A stretch of 25,410 nt of DNA from an uncultured Collinsella sp. (lineage in GTDB: Bacteria > Actinomycetota > Coriobacteriia > Coriobacteriales > Coriobacteriaceae): positions 1 through 25,410 of the forward strand of contig UROO01000021.1 in assembly GCA_900549555.1 (NCBI GenBank), written 5' to 3'. Position numbers and translations under genes: made by a program. Shown one piece after another: positions 17,401 to 24,314 of this stretch. Positions within the stretch are counted from its first letter, which is position 1. The number at the start of each line of letters is the position of its first letter. The notes under the pieces are model-generated. The model searched no databases and was not told the DNA's origin. It saw only the letters and a program-made list of their open reading frames with translations.

Positions 17401-17440
17401 ACGGTAGGTTCATATATACGAACCTACCGTTCTACCTGCG
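17401..17440 (-). promoter_or_regulatory. Composite upstream element of the 2200-aa surface protein gene
   Basis: A perfect palindrome (ACGGTAGGTTC at 17401-17411, 8-nt loop, GAACCTACCGT at 17420-17430) is followed by TCTACCTGCG at 17431-17440. On the gene strand this reads CGCAGGTAGA and then the palindrome, 63 nt before the start codon (28-nt core palindrome 17402-17429). The same two parts at the same 1-nt spacing precede the other surface gene. It could be an operator or a 5'-UTR stem-loop. Confidence 0.7.
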
Positions 17441-17442
17441 CA

Positions 17443-17479
17443 AACCACCACAAAGGGGACAGGCACCTTTGTGGTGGTT
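17443..17479. repeat. REP hairpin, GGTGGT family, copy 2
   Basis: AACCACCACAAAGG (17443-17456) is the exact complement of CCTTTGTGGTGGTT (17466-17479), with loop GGACAGGCA. It lies between the composite upstream element and the palindrome array, inside the gene-free stretch 17339-17674. Confidence 0.85.
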
Positions 17480-17501
17480 CTGGACTTGGCCGGCCAGTTT
17501 G

Positions 17502-17637
17502 TCTCAACCTGTAACAGTTAGAGACCAAATTCCCCGCTACATGTTACAGATCGAGACATTAGATTGGCGGCCATTCGGTTCATCTCAATCTGTAACATCT
17601 AGAGCCGTTTTGGACAGTTTGGTGTTAAAGATTGAGA
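17502..17637. repeat. Array of two 55-nt palindromes, 81-bp period, 3' of the 661-aa surface protein gene
   Basis: Units lie at 17502-17556 and 17583-17637, each 15-nt arm + 25 nt + inverted 15-nt arm, with a 26-nt spacer. Arms are TCTCAACCTGTAACA/TGTTACAGATCGAGA and TCTCAATCTGTAACA/TGTTAAAGATTGAGA. The last unit ends 37 nt from the stop codon at 17675, exactly as in the other array. The centre of the first unit is most like that of the middle unit of the three-unit array, so the difference between loci may be gain or loss of one 80-bp unit. Confidence 0.9.
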
Positions 17638-17674
17638 TTTTGCTAAAGCCGAGGATGGGCGCTGCCACCAAAAC

Positions 17675-19660
17675 CTAGCGCTTGCGGCGCTTGGTCGCGG
17701 CGAGACCGGCAGCGGCAACGGTTGCGCCGGCGATGCCTAGGGCGGCGACCGTCATCGCGGTGGTATCCCCCGTGGTAGCCAGGACAGCATCGCCCTTCTT
17801 GGTCGGCGCGGCTTTCTCAACCGTCTTGGTCGTGGCGGTTGTCGTGGCCGGCTTAGCCGCGGGTTTGGTCTCGGGCTTCACTTCGGGCTTGGTCTCGGGC
17901 TTAACCTCAGGCTGCGGTGTCGGCTTGGGATCCGGCGTAGGCTGCGGATCGGGAGTCGGCGTGGCTTCAGGCGTAAAGGTCAGATCGGTGTTGAGCCACA
18001 GGGTGTAGATCCAGCCGCTCTCGGGATCAACCTCACTTGCCTCGCCCACCTGATAGCCACACTCAACCCCATTGATCTTCAACTTGGTATTGGGCGTAAA
18101 GTAGAAACCACGCGCCGGCTTAAAGTACAGACCGTAACGATAGGTCACACCGGGCTTAAACGCATCGATATGGTTGGTGATGTGCTGGTCCCAGAACTCA
18201 ACGGAATTTACTTCGCTGCCGTCGCTGCCCGTCCAGAACTCGCACTGGAGAATAGAGTCGGAACCCGCCGGAGTACCCGCCGTAAAGACCGGCCTGTCGC
18301 CTGCCTTAAAGGTGGTCATGGCACCGTTAATCTCGATAAGGTCGATTGCCCGCCACTCATCAATCGGAGCCTCGCACAGCATATTGTCAGCGTTTGGCGC
18401 GAAGACACCGTTGACTGTCTTGATGTGGTGCACCCAACGACCGTTGACGTTCATATTGCAGTCATCGGCCACGGTATTGTCGCCCTTGAGCCTCAGCTCA
18501 ACGGAGTACATGTAGAACTTGCCCTCTTCGAAGTGCTCGATCCTCCTCGCGCCCGTCAGATACTTGGCGGGGTCGGAATACCAGAAGGCAACGGGCGTGA
18601 GCTCCGCGGGGTCGCTGCCATCCATCTCCTCCCAGCACTCGTAGGCGATCTCGTACTTGTCGGCATCGGCGGCAGGAATCGTCGCGGTCGCACGCGGCTC
18701 CTCGCCGGGCGCGTAGTCGGTCTTCACGTCGTTGACGTCCAGGTGATGGAGGGCTTCGTTTTCCGATGCAACGAGCGTAATTTCGCTATTGATGACGTAG
18801 CGGAGGTAATAATCGTACCTGGTTTCGTTGAGGATAGTCGAGCTGCCTTCATAGTCAGTTCCGGTATACTCCAGTGCCGAGCCAATATAGAGAGCCTCAT
18901 TGCGCGTGAGTCGATACGAGCCGCCTGCCGCGCCACCCGTAAAGGTCAGCGTCAGCCTCATGTGATCGCCAACAGGCTCAAAGCGGGCCGTCACATCGGA
19001 CATAGATGCGTCCTGGACTTCAACCAGGGTGCCCGAAGCAGCATCGGCCCGGTAGTACTTGGTTTCGAAAAGTACGGCAAAGGCCGCCAAGATGCCGCCC
19101 TCAACATCGGGAAAATCATAGGTATACGACTGGCCCTTTTCGAGTGTGACATTGCTCGGAAGCGCGCAGTCCGTGTAGCGGGAAACCACGGTCGTATTGA
19201 CCCTAACGTCGCTGCCGCCAACAACATCGGTCACACCGCAGGGCATGATGGCGTCATTCGCCGGCGTGGCGGCGTTGTCGCTGGGAGTATTTTGTTCAGC
19301 GGGTGCCGCATCGTTGGATTCATCGGTGGCGCCAGTCGGGGCCGTCTGCTGAGGCTCAACGGTGGCTTGCGCCGCCGGAGCAGCATCGGTTGCAGGCGCG
19401 GTCGAAGCAGCTGGTGCAGTCGTTGCAGCCGTATCCTCCGCTACCGTCGGCGTCACCGGAGCCGCGGCAACCTCATCCGTCCCAGCGGCGGGATCGGCGC
19501 ATTCCGTCGCCAGCGCCACGCTCGGCAGCAGCAACTGACCGACCATAAGCGCACACGCGCCGGCGCAAGCTATTTTGGCACCCACACAACGCCAGGTACC
19601 GTGAACCAGCGAGCAGGTGGACTCACGTTGAGCTTGCTTGTCAAAGTGGCTTACGTTCAT
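17675..19660 (-). CDS. LATTG-anchored surface protein with duplicated C-terminal domain
   Basis: A 661-residue exported protein. The ATG at 19660 has AAGGAGG 6 nt upstream; a 28-codon longer frame runs through a REP hairpin and is rejected. Parts: signal peptide 1-51 with a long N-region (ALA|T); Ala/Thr/Pro-rich linker to ~150; a beta-rich domain ~155-300 (VTLEKGQSYTYDFPDVEGG); two related ~125-residue domains at ~308-430 and ~431-563, sharing the pattern ECW/ECEFW, DGS, V.FW, F..G..Y.Y...L..K; a Pro-rich PTPDPKP and KPETKPE wall-spanning region; and the sorting signal LATTG at 627-631, hydrophobic stretch, KRRKR. The last 35 residues match the 2200-aa protein at 32 positions. It is probably anchored by the same sortase. 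Ligand unknown. Confidence 0.85.
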   Translation of the reverse strand: MNVSHFDKQAQRESTCSLVHGTWRCVGAKIACAGACALMVGQLLLPSVALATECADPAAGTDEVAAAPVTPTVAEDTAATTAPAASTAPATDAAPAAQATVEPQQTAPTGATDESNDAAPAEQNTPSDNAATPANDAIMPCGVTDVVGGSDVRVNTTVVSRYTDCALPSNVTLEKGQSYTYDFPDVEGGILAAFAVLFETKYYRADAASGTLVEVQDASMSDVTARFEPVGDHMRLTLTFTGGAAGGSYRLTRNEALYIGSALEYTGTDYEGSSTILNETRYDYYLRYVINSEITLVASENEALHHLDVNDVKTDYAPGEEPRATATIPAADADKYEIAYECWEEMDGSDPAELTPVAFWYSDPAKYLTGARRIEHFEEGKFYMYSVELRLKGDNTVADDCNMNVNGRWVHHIKTVNGVFAPNADNMLCEAPIDEWRAIDLIEINGAMTTFKAGDRPVFTAGTPAGSDSILQCEFWTGSDGSEVNSVEFWDQHITNHIDAFKPGVTYRYGLYFKPARGFYFTPNTKLKINGVECGYQVGEASEVDPESGWIYTLWLNTDLTFTPEATPTPDPQPTPDPKPTPQPEVKPETKPEVKPETKPAAKPATTTATTKTVEKAAPTKKGDAVLATTGDTTAMTVAALGIAGATVAAAGLAATKRRKR

Positions 19661-19686
19661 AACGGCCTCCTTGGTCGTAGGGACAT

Positions 19687-19721
19687 ACCACCACAAAGGT
19701 GCCTGTCCCCTTTGTGGTGGT
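19687..19721. repeat. REP hairpin, GGTGGT family, copy 3, in the leader of the 661-aa surface protein gene
   Basis: ACCACCACAAAGG (19687-19699) pairs perfectly with CCTTTGTGGTGGT (19709-19721). It lies 26 bp upstream of the start codon, between it and the composite element, so it would be in the 5' UTR if transcription starts at or above that element. A partial arm (TACCACCA) follows at 19726. Confidence 0.85.
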
Positions 19722-19756
19722 CCTGTACCACCAAGATGTGCCAAATGACTCCGTAT

Positions 19757-19795
19757 GCCTAGGTTCGTAGATGTGAACCTAGGCCTCTACCTGCG
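19757..19795 (-). promoter_or_regulatory. Composite upstream element of the 661-aa surface protein gene
   Basis: GCCTAGGTTC (19757-19766), 8-nt loop, GAACCTAGGC (19775-19784), then one base and TCTACCTGCG (19786-19795). Motif and spacing are as at 17401-17440. The TAGGTTC/GAACCTA core is identical, while the outer three base pairs differ but remain paired (GCC/GGC here, CGG/CCG there). It lies in the divergent region, 102 bp before the LuxR-type gene, so it could also act on that gene. Confidence 0.7.
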
Positions 19796-19886
19796 GTTTA
19801 ATTCAATATGATTTCGCCATCGCCACACTCGTCCCGGGAACGCTACAATCGAGGACACGATTATTCGTCCACCCAAAGGACCGTCC

Positions 19887-21293
19887 TTGAACCTGAGCAG
19901 GTCTAAAATCAACGCGCTTCTGGCACTCGCGCTCTTCACCTTCGCCTTCCTTGCCGCCGAGTTTCGTTTCGACGTCAACGTCGGGCTGCTCGCCGGTGCC
20001 GAACGCGTTGTAATCGCACAGGGCTTTATTCTGGGTGCGAGCGTCATCGGCTTTATCGGATACGCGCCGCTGCTCGGGCTCGCACAGCGCAAGGGCCACT
20101 CACTGGCAGCCGTCAACGCCGCCGCCGTCCCTATCGTCATCGTGGGCCTAACCCAAATTCAATCCCCCACGGGCTCGCTTGCCCTCGAGATTCTGGGCTG
20201 CCTCGCATTCCTCGGACTCGGCCTGTTGGGCGCCGCTACGCACTACGCCTTTTCACTGGCGTTTCAAGACGATCCCAAGCTCGCCACCGGCGCGGGAGCG
20301 GCCTATGCCGCGGGCATCCTGATGCAGTTCGCCATCAACCTGCTCAATTGCGGCGGCATCGCAGAGCTCATCGTCCTTGGCACAGTGACTATCGCCATCT
20401 CCGCCCTCAGCGCCGTTCCCCTAAAGGCTGCCGAGAGTCCCAATCCCACTGTCAACCCCTTTGCCGAGCCCTCACACGCCCTCGCCAAGCAGGCATGTTG
20501 GAGCATCGCGCTCGTCATGATTCTTGCCTGCTTGTTCTCGACCCTCGACAACGTGGTCACGCTCTCCAACGCCCACGGCACCATCGCCGTACAGACTTGG
20601 CCGCGCCTCTTTTTGGCGGCAAGCGGCCTTGCCGCCGGTCTTATCTTTGATCTTGCCGAACGTCGCTACATGGGTCTCATCATGCTCGGCGTCACGGCAC
20701 TTTCCACCATCTCGATCTTGGCCGTGGAAGCCGGCGCCGATCCCAACCTGGGCCTTGTCGTCTTTTACCTGAGCTCGGGCTTTTTTGTCACGTTCTTTAC
20801 TGCCACCTTTACACAGCTGGCACCGCGCATGCATACGCCCGCACTGTGGGCTGGCATGGGCCGCGCAGCCAACAACGTGTGCGCGTTCACTACGTCGGGC
20901 ATCTCGCTGGCACTTGTGACCTCGGGCAATGTCGCCATCATCATGATCGGCGCGCTCATGCTGCTTGTGGCGGCAAGTGTGGCGTTTGTAGCTGCGGGCC
21001 TGTTCCGCCTGCCCCAAACCGAGCAGGAGCGCGAGCGCGAGCAGCTGGCAGAAGAAGCACTCGCCGCCCCCACCATCGAGGAGCAGCGCCAGGCCTTCAT
21101 CGCCAACCACGCTCTCACCCCGCGCGAAGTCGACGTGCTCATAGCCGTGACCCAGGATGAACGCCCGCTCAAGCAGGTTGCCGAGGAACTCGGTATCTCG
21201 ATGCGCATGGTGCAGCGCCACCTGAGCTCTATCTACCAAAAGACCGACACGCAAACGCGCGCCGGTCTCACCAAAGCCTTCCCCTCGGCCTAA
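19887..21293 (+). CDS. Membrane-embedded LuxR-family transcriptional regulator
   Basis: A 468-residue protein. Residues 1 to ~375 are hydrophobic, with about 10-12 predicted membrane helices in an MFS-like arrangement. A short Glu/Arg-rich linker (EQEREREQLAEEAL) follows, then a C-terminal LuxR/GerE helix-turn-helix at ~410-465 (LTPREVDVLIAVTQDERPLKQVAEELGISMRMVQRHLSSIYQKT). This architecture is common in Coriobacteriia, where many copies adjoin the genes they are thought to control. The start is a TTG at 19887, with AAAGGA 6 nt upstream. It is divergent from the 661-aa surface protein gene, which makes that gene the obvious candidate target. The signal sensed is unknown. The stop is followed 6 bp later by a REP hairpin. 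Confidence 0.9.
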   Translation: MNLSRSKINALLALALFTFAFLAAEFRFDVNVGLLAGAERVVIAQGFILGASVIGFIGYAPLLGLAQRKGHSLAAVNAAAVPIVIVGLTQIQSPTGSLALEILGCLAFLGLGLLGAATHYAFSLAFQDDPKLATGAGAAYAAGILMQFAINLLNCGGIAELIVLGTVTIAISALSAVPLKAAESPNPTVNPFAEPSHALAKQACWSIALVMILACLFSTLDNVVTLSNAHGTIAVQTWPRLFLAASGLAAGLIFDLAERRYMGLIMLGVTALSTISILAVEAGADPNLGLVVFYLSSGFFVTFFTATFTQLAPRMHTPALWAGMGRAANNVCAFTTSGISLALVTSGNVAIIMIGALMLLVAASVAFVAAGLFRLPQTEQEREREQLAEEALAAPTIEEQRQAFIANHALTPREVDVLIAVTQDERPLKQVAEELGISMRMVQRHLSSIYQKTDTQTRAGLTKAFPSA

Positions 21294-21299
21294 AACAAA

Positions 21300-21336
21300 A
21301 ACCGCCACAAAGGTGCCTGTCCCCTTTGTGGTGGTT
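21300..21336. terminator. REP hairpin copy 4 acting as bidirectional terminator
   Basis: AACCGCCACAAAGG (21300-21313) pairs with CCTTTGTGGTGGTT (21323-21336) with one G-T mismatch; AAAA precedes it and TTTT follows. It is a copy of the GGTGGT REP family. It lies between the convergent LuxR-type gene (stop 6 bp away) and the cytidylate-kinase-like gene (stop 8 bp away), so it probably ends both transcripts. Confidence 0.75.
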
Positions 21337-21344
21337 TTGGTCGG

Positions 21345-21968
21345 TTAGCCTTCGAGCTGAGCCACCTTGTAGCGGTAGGCAGCGGCGATGACATCTTTGC
21401 AGCCCTCGCGGCCCAGCTTGGCGCGGTTGACGACGATGTCCTTGCCACTCGTCATCTTCCACTTTCCGGCGCTGTAGCGCTTATAGAACGCCTCGCGCGC
21501 CTTCTGCTGCTGCTTGACCAGCTTGGCGCCCTTCTTTTTGTTAAGGCCGCGCTTCTTGCGCACGATCTCGACGCGGTCCTCAAAGGGTGCGGTCACCAAC
21601 ACGGCAATGTGGTTGGGATTGTTACGCAGCAGGTAATCGGACAGACGGCCTTCGATAATGCAGCTCTCGGTCTCGCCCAGATCCAAAATCACCTGGCTCA
21701 TCTTTTGGAACAACTTGTCCGAGTACGAACGTGCATCGTAGCGGTCGGGCAGAAACGCCATATTCTCCACGGCCAGGCGCTCGTCGTAGGCAGCCATCTT
21801 GTCGAGCGACTCGCCCGCGCGCAGCGACGCACGCACCAGCAGCTCGTTGTCGTACAGCGGAATCCCCAACTCGTTGGCGAGGATGCGTCCGATCTCGTGG
21901 CCCTCGGCACCAAAGTCGCGCGCGATGGTAATGACCACAGGACTCTTCTTGTTCTCCAGATCGCTCAT
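21345..21968 (-). CDS. Cytidylate kinase-like family protein
   Basis: A 207-residue P-loop kinase-like protein. The N-terminal ITIARDFGAEGHEIGRILANELGIPLYDNELL fits the modified nucleotide-binding motif of the cytidylate-kinase-like family, usually seen as SRQYGSGGREIG. A later IIEGRLSDYLL and a basic KKRGLNKKKGAKLVKQQQKAREAFYKRY lid-like segment also fit. It lacks the overall sequence of true Cmk. The family's substrate is poorly established, so no reaction is assigned. The ATG at 21968 follows AAAGGA; a longer frame runs into the REP-like hairpin and is rejected. It is the last gene after the amino-acid transporter operon, 49 bp downstream, and could be read through from it. Confidence 0.8.
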   Translation of the reverse strand: MSDLENKKSPVVITIARDFGAEGHEIGRILANELGIPLYDNELLVRASLRAGESLDKMAAYDERLAVENMAFLPDRYDARSYSDKLFQKMSQVILDLGETESCIIEGRLSDYLLRNNPNHIAVLVTAPFEDRVEIVRKKRGLNKKKGAKLVKQQQKAREAFYKRYSAGKWKMTSGKDIVVNRAKLGREGCKDVIAAAYRYKVAQLEG

Positions 21969-21985
21969 CGCGATTCCTTTCTCTA

Positions 21986-22014
21986 TGTGACAAAGGGGCT
22001 GTCCCTTTGCCACA
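21986..22014. repeat. Small REP-like hairpin (CAAAGGGGCTGTCCCTTTG)
   Basis: TGTGACAAAGG (21986-21996) pairs with CCTTTGCCACA, with one A-C mismatch, around GGCTGTC. It starts 3 bp after the stop of the second permease on the minus strand and ends 17 bp before the kinase-like gene. It may act as a partial terminator or processing site in the operon. Confidence 0.65.
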
Positions 22015-22016
22015 TT

Positions 22017-22655
22017 CTACGCTGCCACCATTCGCCTCTGATACGCCCTCACCAGCAGCGAGATACCAAAGTTGAGCACAAAGTACATCGCAAACACCAG
22101 GCCATAGAGCATAAGCACCTGCGACAGATCGATCGCGTGGGCCATCACGACGTTTGCCGTGTACATGAGCTCGGCCACGTTAATGCCCGAAAGATACGAG
22201 CTGTCCTTAATGACGGTCGTGCACTGGCTAAACAGCGCCGGAATGATCGTCTTAAACGTCTGCGGCAGAATGATGTAGCGCATGGTGGCAAAGAAGCCGA
22301 AGCCCTGGCTCTGCGCTGCCTCAAACTGGCCGCGCGGAATCGAGTTGAGGCCACCGCGCACAATCTCGGCCATAACAGCGCTGGTAAACAGCGTAAAGGC
22401 GATGGTCGAAATCACAATGTCCAAACCCTGCACCGTAAAGTAGATAAACAGAATCCACAGCAGGTTTGGCGTGCAGCGGAACAACTCGATATAGGCGCTC
22501 ACCAAAATACGGAACGGGCGGGGCGCATAACTCTTAACGAGCGCCAGCACCGTGCCAAAGATGAGCGAGAAAAAGATCGACAGCGCCGAGATCTCGATCG
22601 TCTTAACAAAGCCGCCCCAAATGTAGAGCAGGTTGGTCGCGTTGAAGATTTCCAT
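22017..22655 (-). CDS. Polar amino-acid ABC transporter permease (second)
   Basis: A 212-residue inner-membrane subunit of the HisM/GlnP family with about five hydrophobic segments. The conserved EAA loop EIVRGGLNSIPRGQFEAAQSQGF, followed by RYIILPQTFKTIIPAL, docks onto the ATPase. The ATG at 22655 lies 3 nt after the stop of the first permease, with GGAGG 8 nt upstream. The two permeases should form a heterodimeric channel. The substrate cannot be read from this subunit. Confidence 0.93.
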   Translation of the reverse strand: MEIFNATNLLYIWGGFVKTIEISALSIFFSLIFGTVLALVKSYAPRPFRILVSAYIELFRCTPNLLWILFIYFTVQGLDIVISTIAFTLFTSAVMAEIVRGGLNSIPRGQFEAAQSQGFGFFATMRYIILPQTFKTIIPALFSQCTTVIKDSSYLSGINVAELMYTANVVMAHAIDLSQVLMLYGLVFAMYFVLNFGISLLVRAYQRRMVAA

Positions 22656-22658
22656 GCG

Positions 22659-23405
22659 CTAGGCCTCCTCTACGTTGTCGAGCCCCAGCTCGGCCAGGCT
22701 CACGCCGCGCGGACGCTCCTTGGAGCGGCGCTCGAGCCACTGCACCAGCATGGCGAGCGGAAAGCAGATGATGAAGTACATAAGGCAGCAGACGATGTAT
22801 CCCTGCAGGTAACCGTACAGACTCACAAAGTTGTCGGAACGGTACATAAGGTCGCCGCCGGCCACGAGCGCCAGCACCGACGTGTTCTTGACCAGGTTGA
22901 GCGCCTGGTTACACAGCGGCGGCAAAATGATCTTGAACGTCTGGGGCAGCACGATGTACCAGTACGCCTGCGCACGGGTGAAGCCCTGGCTCTGGGCCGC
23001 CTCCATCTGACCGCGCGGAACGGCCTCGATACCGGTGCGGATGACCTCCGAAATGTAGGCCGCGTGATACAGGCCCACACCCAAGAAGCCCAGCACGAAC
23101 GGCGCGATGCGCACCGGCTGGTCGGCACTGGTTATGGCCTGCAAAAACTGCGGACCGGCCATGTACATAAAGAGCACCTGCACGGGCAACGGGGTGTTCT
23201 GGTAAAACTCCACGTACACGCGGCTTATGGCGCGCAGCACGCGCGAGCGAGTGGTAGAGAACACGCCCAGCAGCGTGCCCAGCACCAGCGACAGAAGCAG
23301 ACCGGCAACGACCACCTGCAGCGTCACGCCAAAGCCCTCCCAGAAGGGCCCCATGTTTTGAAATGTCGTCGACCAACGGTCGGCGTCAAATAATCCTTCG
23401 AGCAT
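22659..23405 (-). CDS. Polar amino-acid ABC transporter permease (first)
   Basis: A 248-residue HisM/GlnP-family membrane protein with the EAA loop EVIRTGIEAVPRGQMEAAQSQGFTRAQAYWYIVLPQTFKIILP. The ATG at 23405 (MLEGLFDADRW) follows GGAAGGA; an 11-codon upstream extension would overlap the lipoprotein gene and is rejected. The C-terminal tail (QWLERRSKERPRGVSLAELGLDNVEEA) is cytoplasmic and longer than in the partner. It lies 25 bp after the binding-protein gene. Channel half for glutamate/glutamine/aspartate-type substrates, by family. Confidence 0.93.
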   Translation of the reverse strand: MLEGLFDADRWSTTFQNMGPFWEGFGVTLQVVVAGLLLSLVLGTLLGVFSTTRSRVLRAISRVYVEFYQNTPLPVQVLFMYMAGPQFLQAITSADQPVRIAPFVLGFLGVGLYHAAYISEVIRTGIEAVPRGQMEAAQSQGFTRAQAYWYIVLPQTFKIILPPLCNQALNLVKNTSVLALVAGGDLMYRSDNFVSLYGYLQGYIVCCLMYFIICFPLAMLVQWLERRSKERPRGVSLAELGLDNVEEA

Positions 23406-23430
23406 TTGATTCCTTCCTTGGACGATGCGC

Positions 23431-24306
23431 CTATACAAGACCCCAGGTCTTGACCTCTTGGTCGAGCCAGCCGTCGGCCAGGCGATCGCAAATCACCTGA
23501 TCGACCACGGCCGAAAGGTCGCAGCCCTTCTTGGTCGCCACGCCGTAGCCCTGCTCGCCAAACTTGACCTCGGGCTGCAGCAACTCAACGGTCTCGTTCA
23601 TGTAACCGGCCAGCGTGGAGCGGTCCATGGCAAAGACGTCGATATTGCCGGCGTCGAGCGAACTCTTGATGATGGGGTAGCCGCTAAAGGCCCTAAACTC
23701 GGGCTTGCAGCTAAAGCCGTTGTCCTTGATCATCTGCTCGATCAGGCCCTGCGTGGTAGCACCCTGGCTCACGCCGATGACCTTGCCGTCCAGGTCCTCA
23801 ATCGAGGTAAAGCCCGAACGCTTCTTGACCATGAGTCCCACGTAGTCGGTGCGATACGGCGTCGAGAAATCCCAGCTCTTTTTGCGCTCGTCGGTGATGG
23901 TGTAGGTCGCCGCGACTACATCGAGTTGGCCGTTATCGATCAGCGGGCCGCGCGTCTTGGGCGTTACATCGGTAAACTCGACTAGCTCCTGGGCGCGAGC
24001 ATCCTTGTAGCTCACACCAAAGACGGCAGCGGCGATCTGGTAGCACAAATCGACTTCCATGCCCTCAAAGCAGCCCTTGGCGGTATCGTAATAGCCATAG
24101 CCGGGAACGTCCTTCTTAACGCCGGCATTCAGATGGCCACGCGACTTGATGGCCGCAAGCTTGGACCCCTTGTCGGAGCCCTCGCCGCTGGTGGAGTTGC
24201 CGCAACCGGCAAGCGCGGTCCCCGTCAGCGCGAGCATGCCGGCGCCAGCCAGCTGCAAAAAGCGACGGCGCGTCACGTCCGCCCTCGTCATATCCGTCAT
24301 GTCCAT
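23431..24306 (-). CDS. Amino-acid-binding lipoprotein (solute-binding protein family 3), Tat-type signal
   Basis: A 291-residue periplasmic-binding-protein-fold receptor. It has a twin-arginine signal (TRRRFLQLAGAGMLALTGTALAGC) that ends in lipobox LAGC, with Cys35 as the lipidation site, so it is exported folded and tethered to the membrane. Family-3 features include FEGMEVDLCYQIAAAVFG, LDVVAATYTITDERKKSWDFSTPYRTDYVGLMV and DLDGKVIGVSQGATTQ. The DFSTPY-type segment contacts the ligand amino group in glutamate/aspartate/glutamine binders. Starts at 24309 (GTG), 24306, 24300 and 24291 are all possible, and none has a strong ribosome site. Translation is probably coupled to the ATPase gene, which stops 8 nt upstream. 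Confidence 0.93.
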   Translation of the reverse strand: MDMTDMTRADVTRRRFLQLAGAGMLALTGTALAGCGNSTSGEGSDKGSKLAAIKSRGHLNAGVKKDVPGYGYYDTAKGCFEGMEVDLCYQIAAAVFGVSYKDARAQELVEFTDVTPKTRGPLIDNGQLDVVAATYTITDERKKSWDFSTPYRTDYVGLMVKKRSGFTSIEDLDGKVIGVSQGATTQGLIEQMIKDNGFSCKPEFRAFSGYPIIKSSLDAGNIDVFAMDRSTLAGYMNETVELLQPEVKFGEQGYGVATKKGCDLSAVVDQVICDRLADGWLDQEVKTWGLV

Positions 24307-24314
24307 CACCGCGC

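Noticed and set aside
10483..17637. CRISPR-like array
   Set aside because: Repeats are palindromic, only two or three per locus, the spacers are themselves partly conserved, and no cas genes are present.
21345..21968. True cytidylate kinase (Cmk)
   Set aside because: Only the N-terminal nucleotide-binding region fits; the rest matches the looser cytidylate-kinase-like family, whose substrate is not settled.
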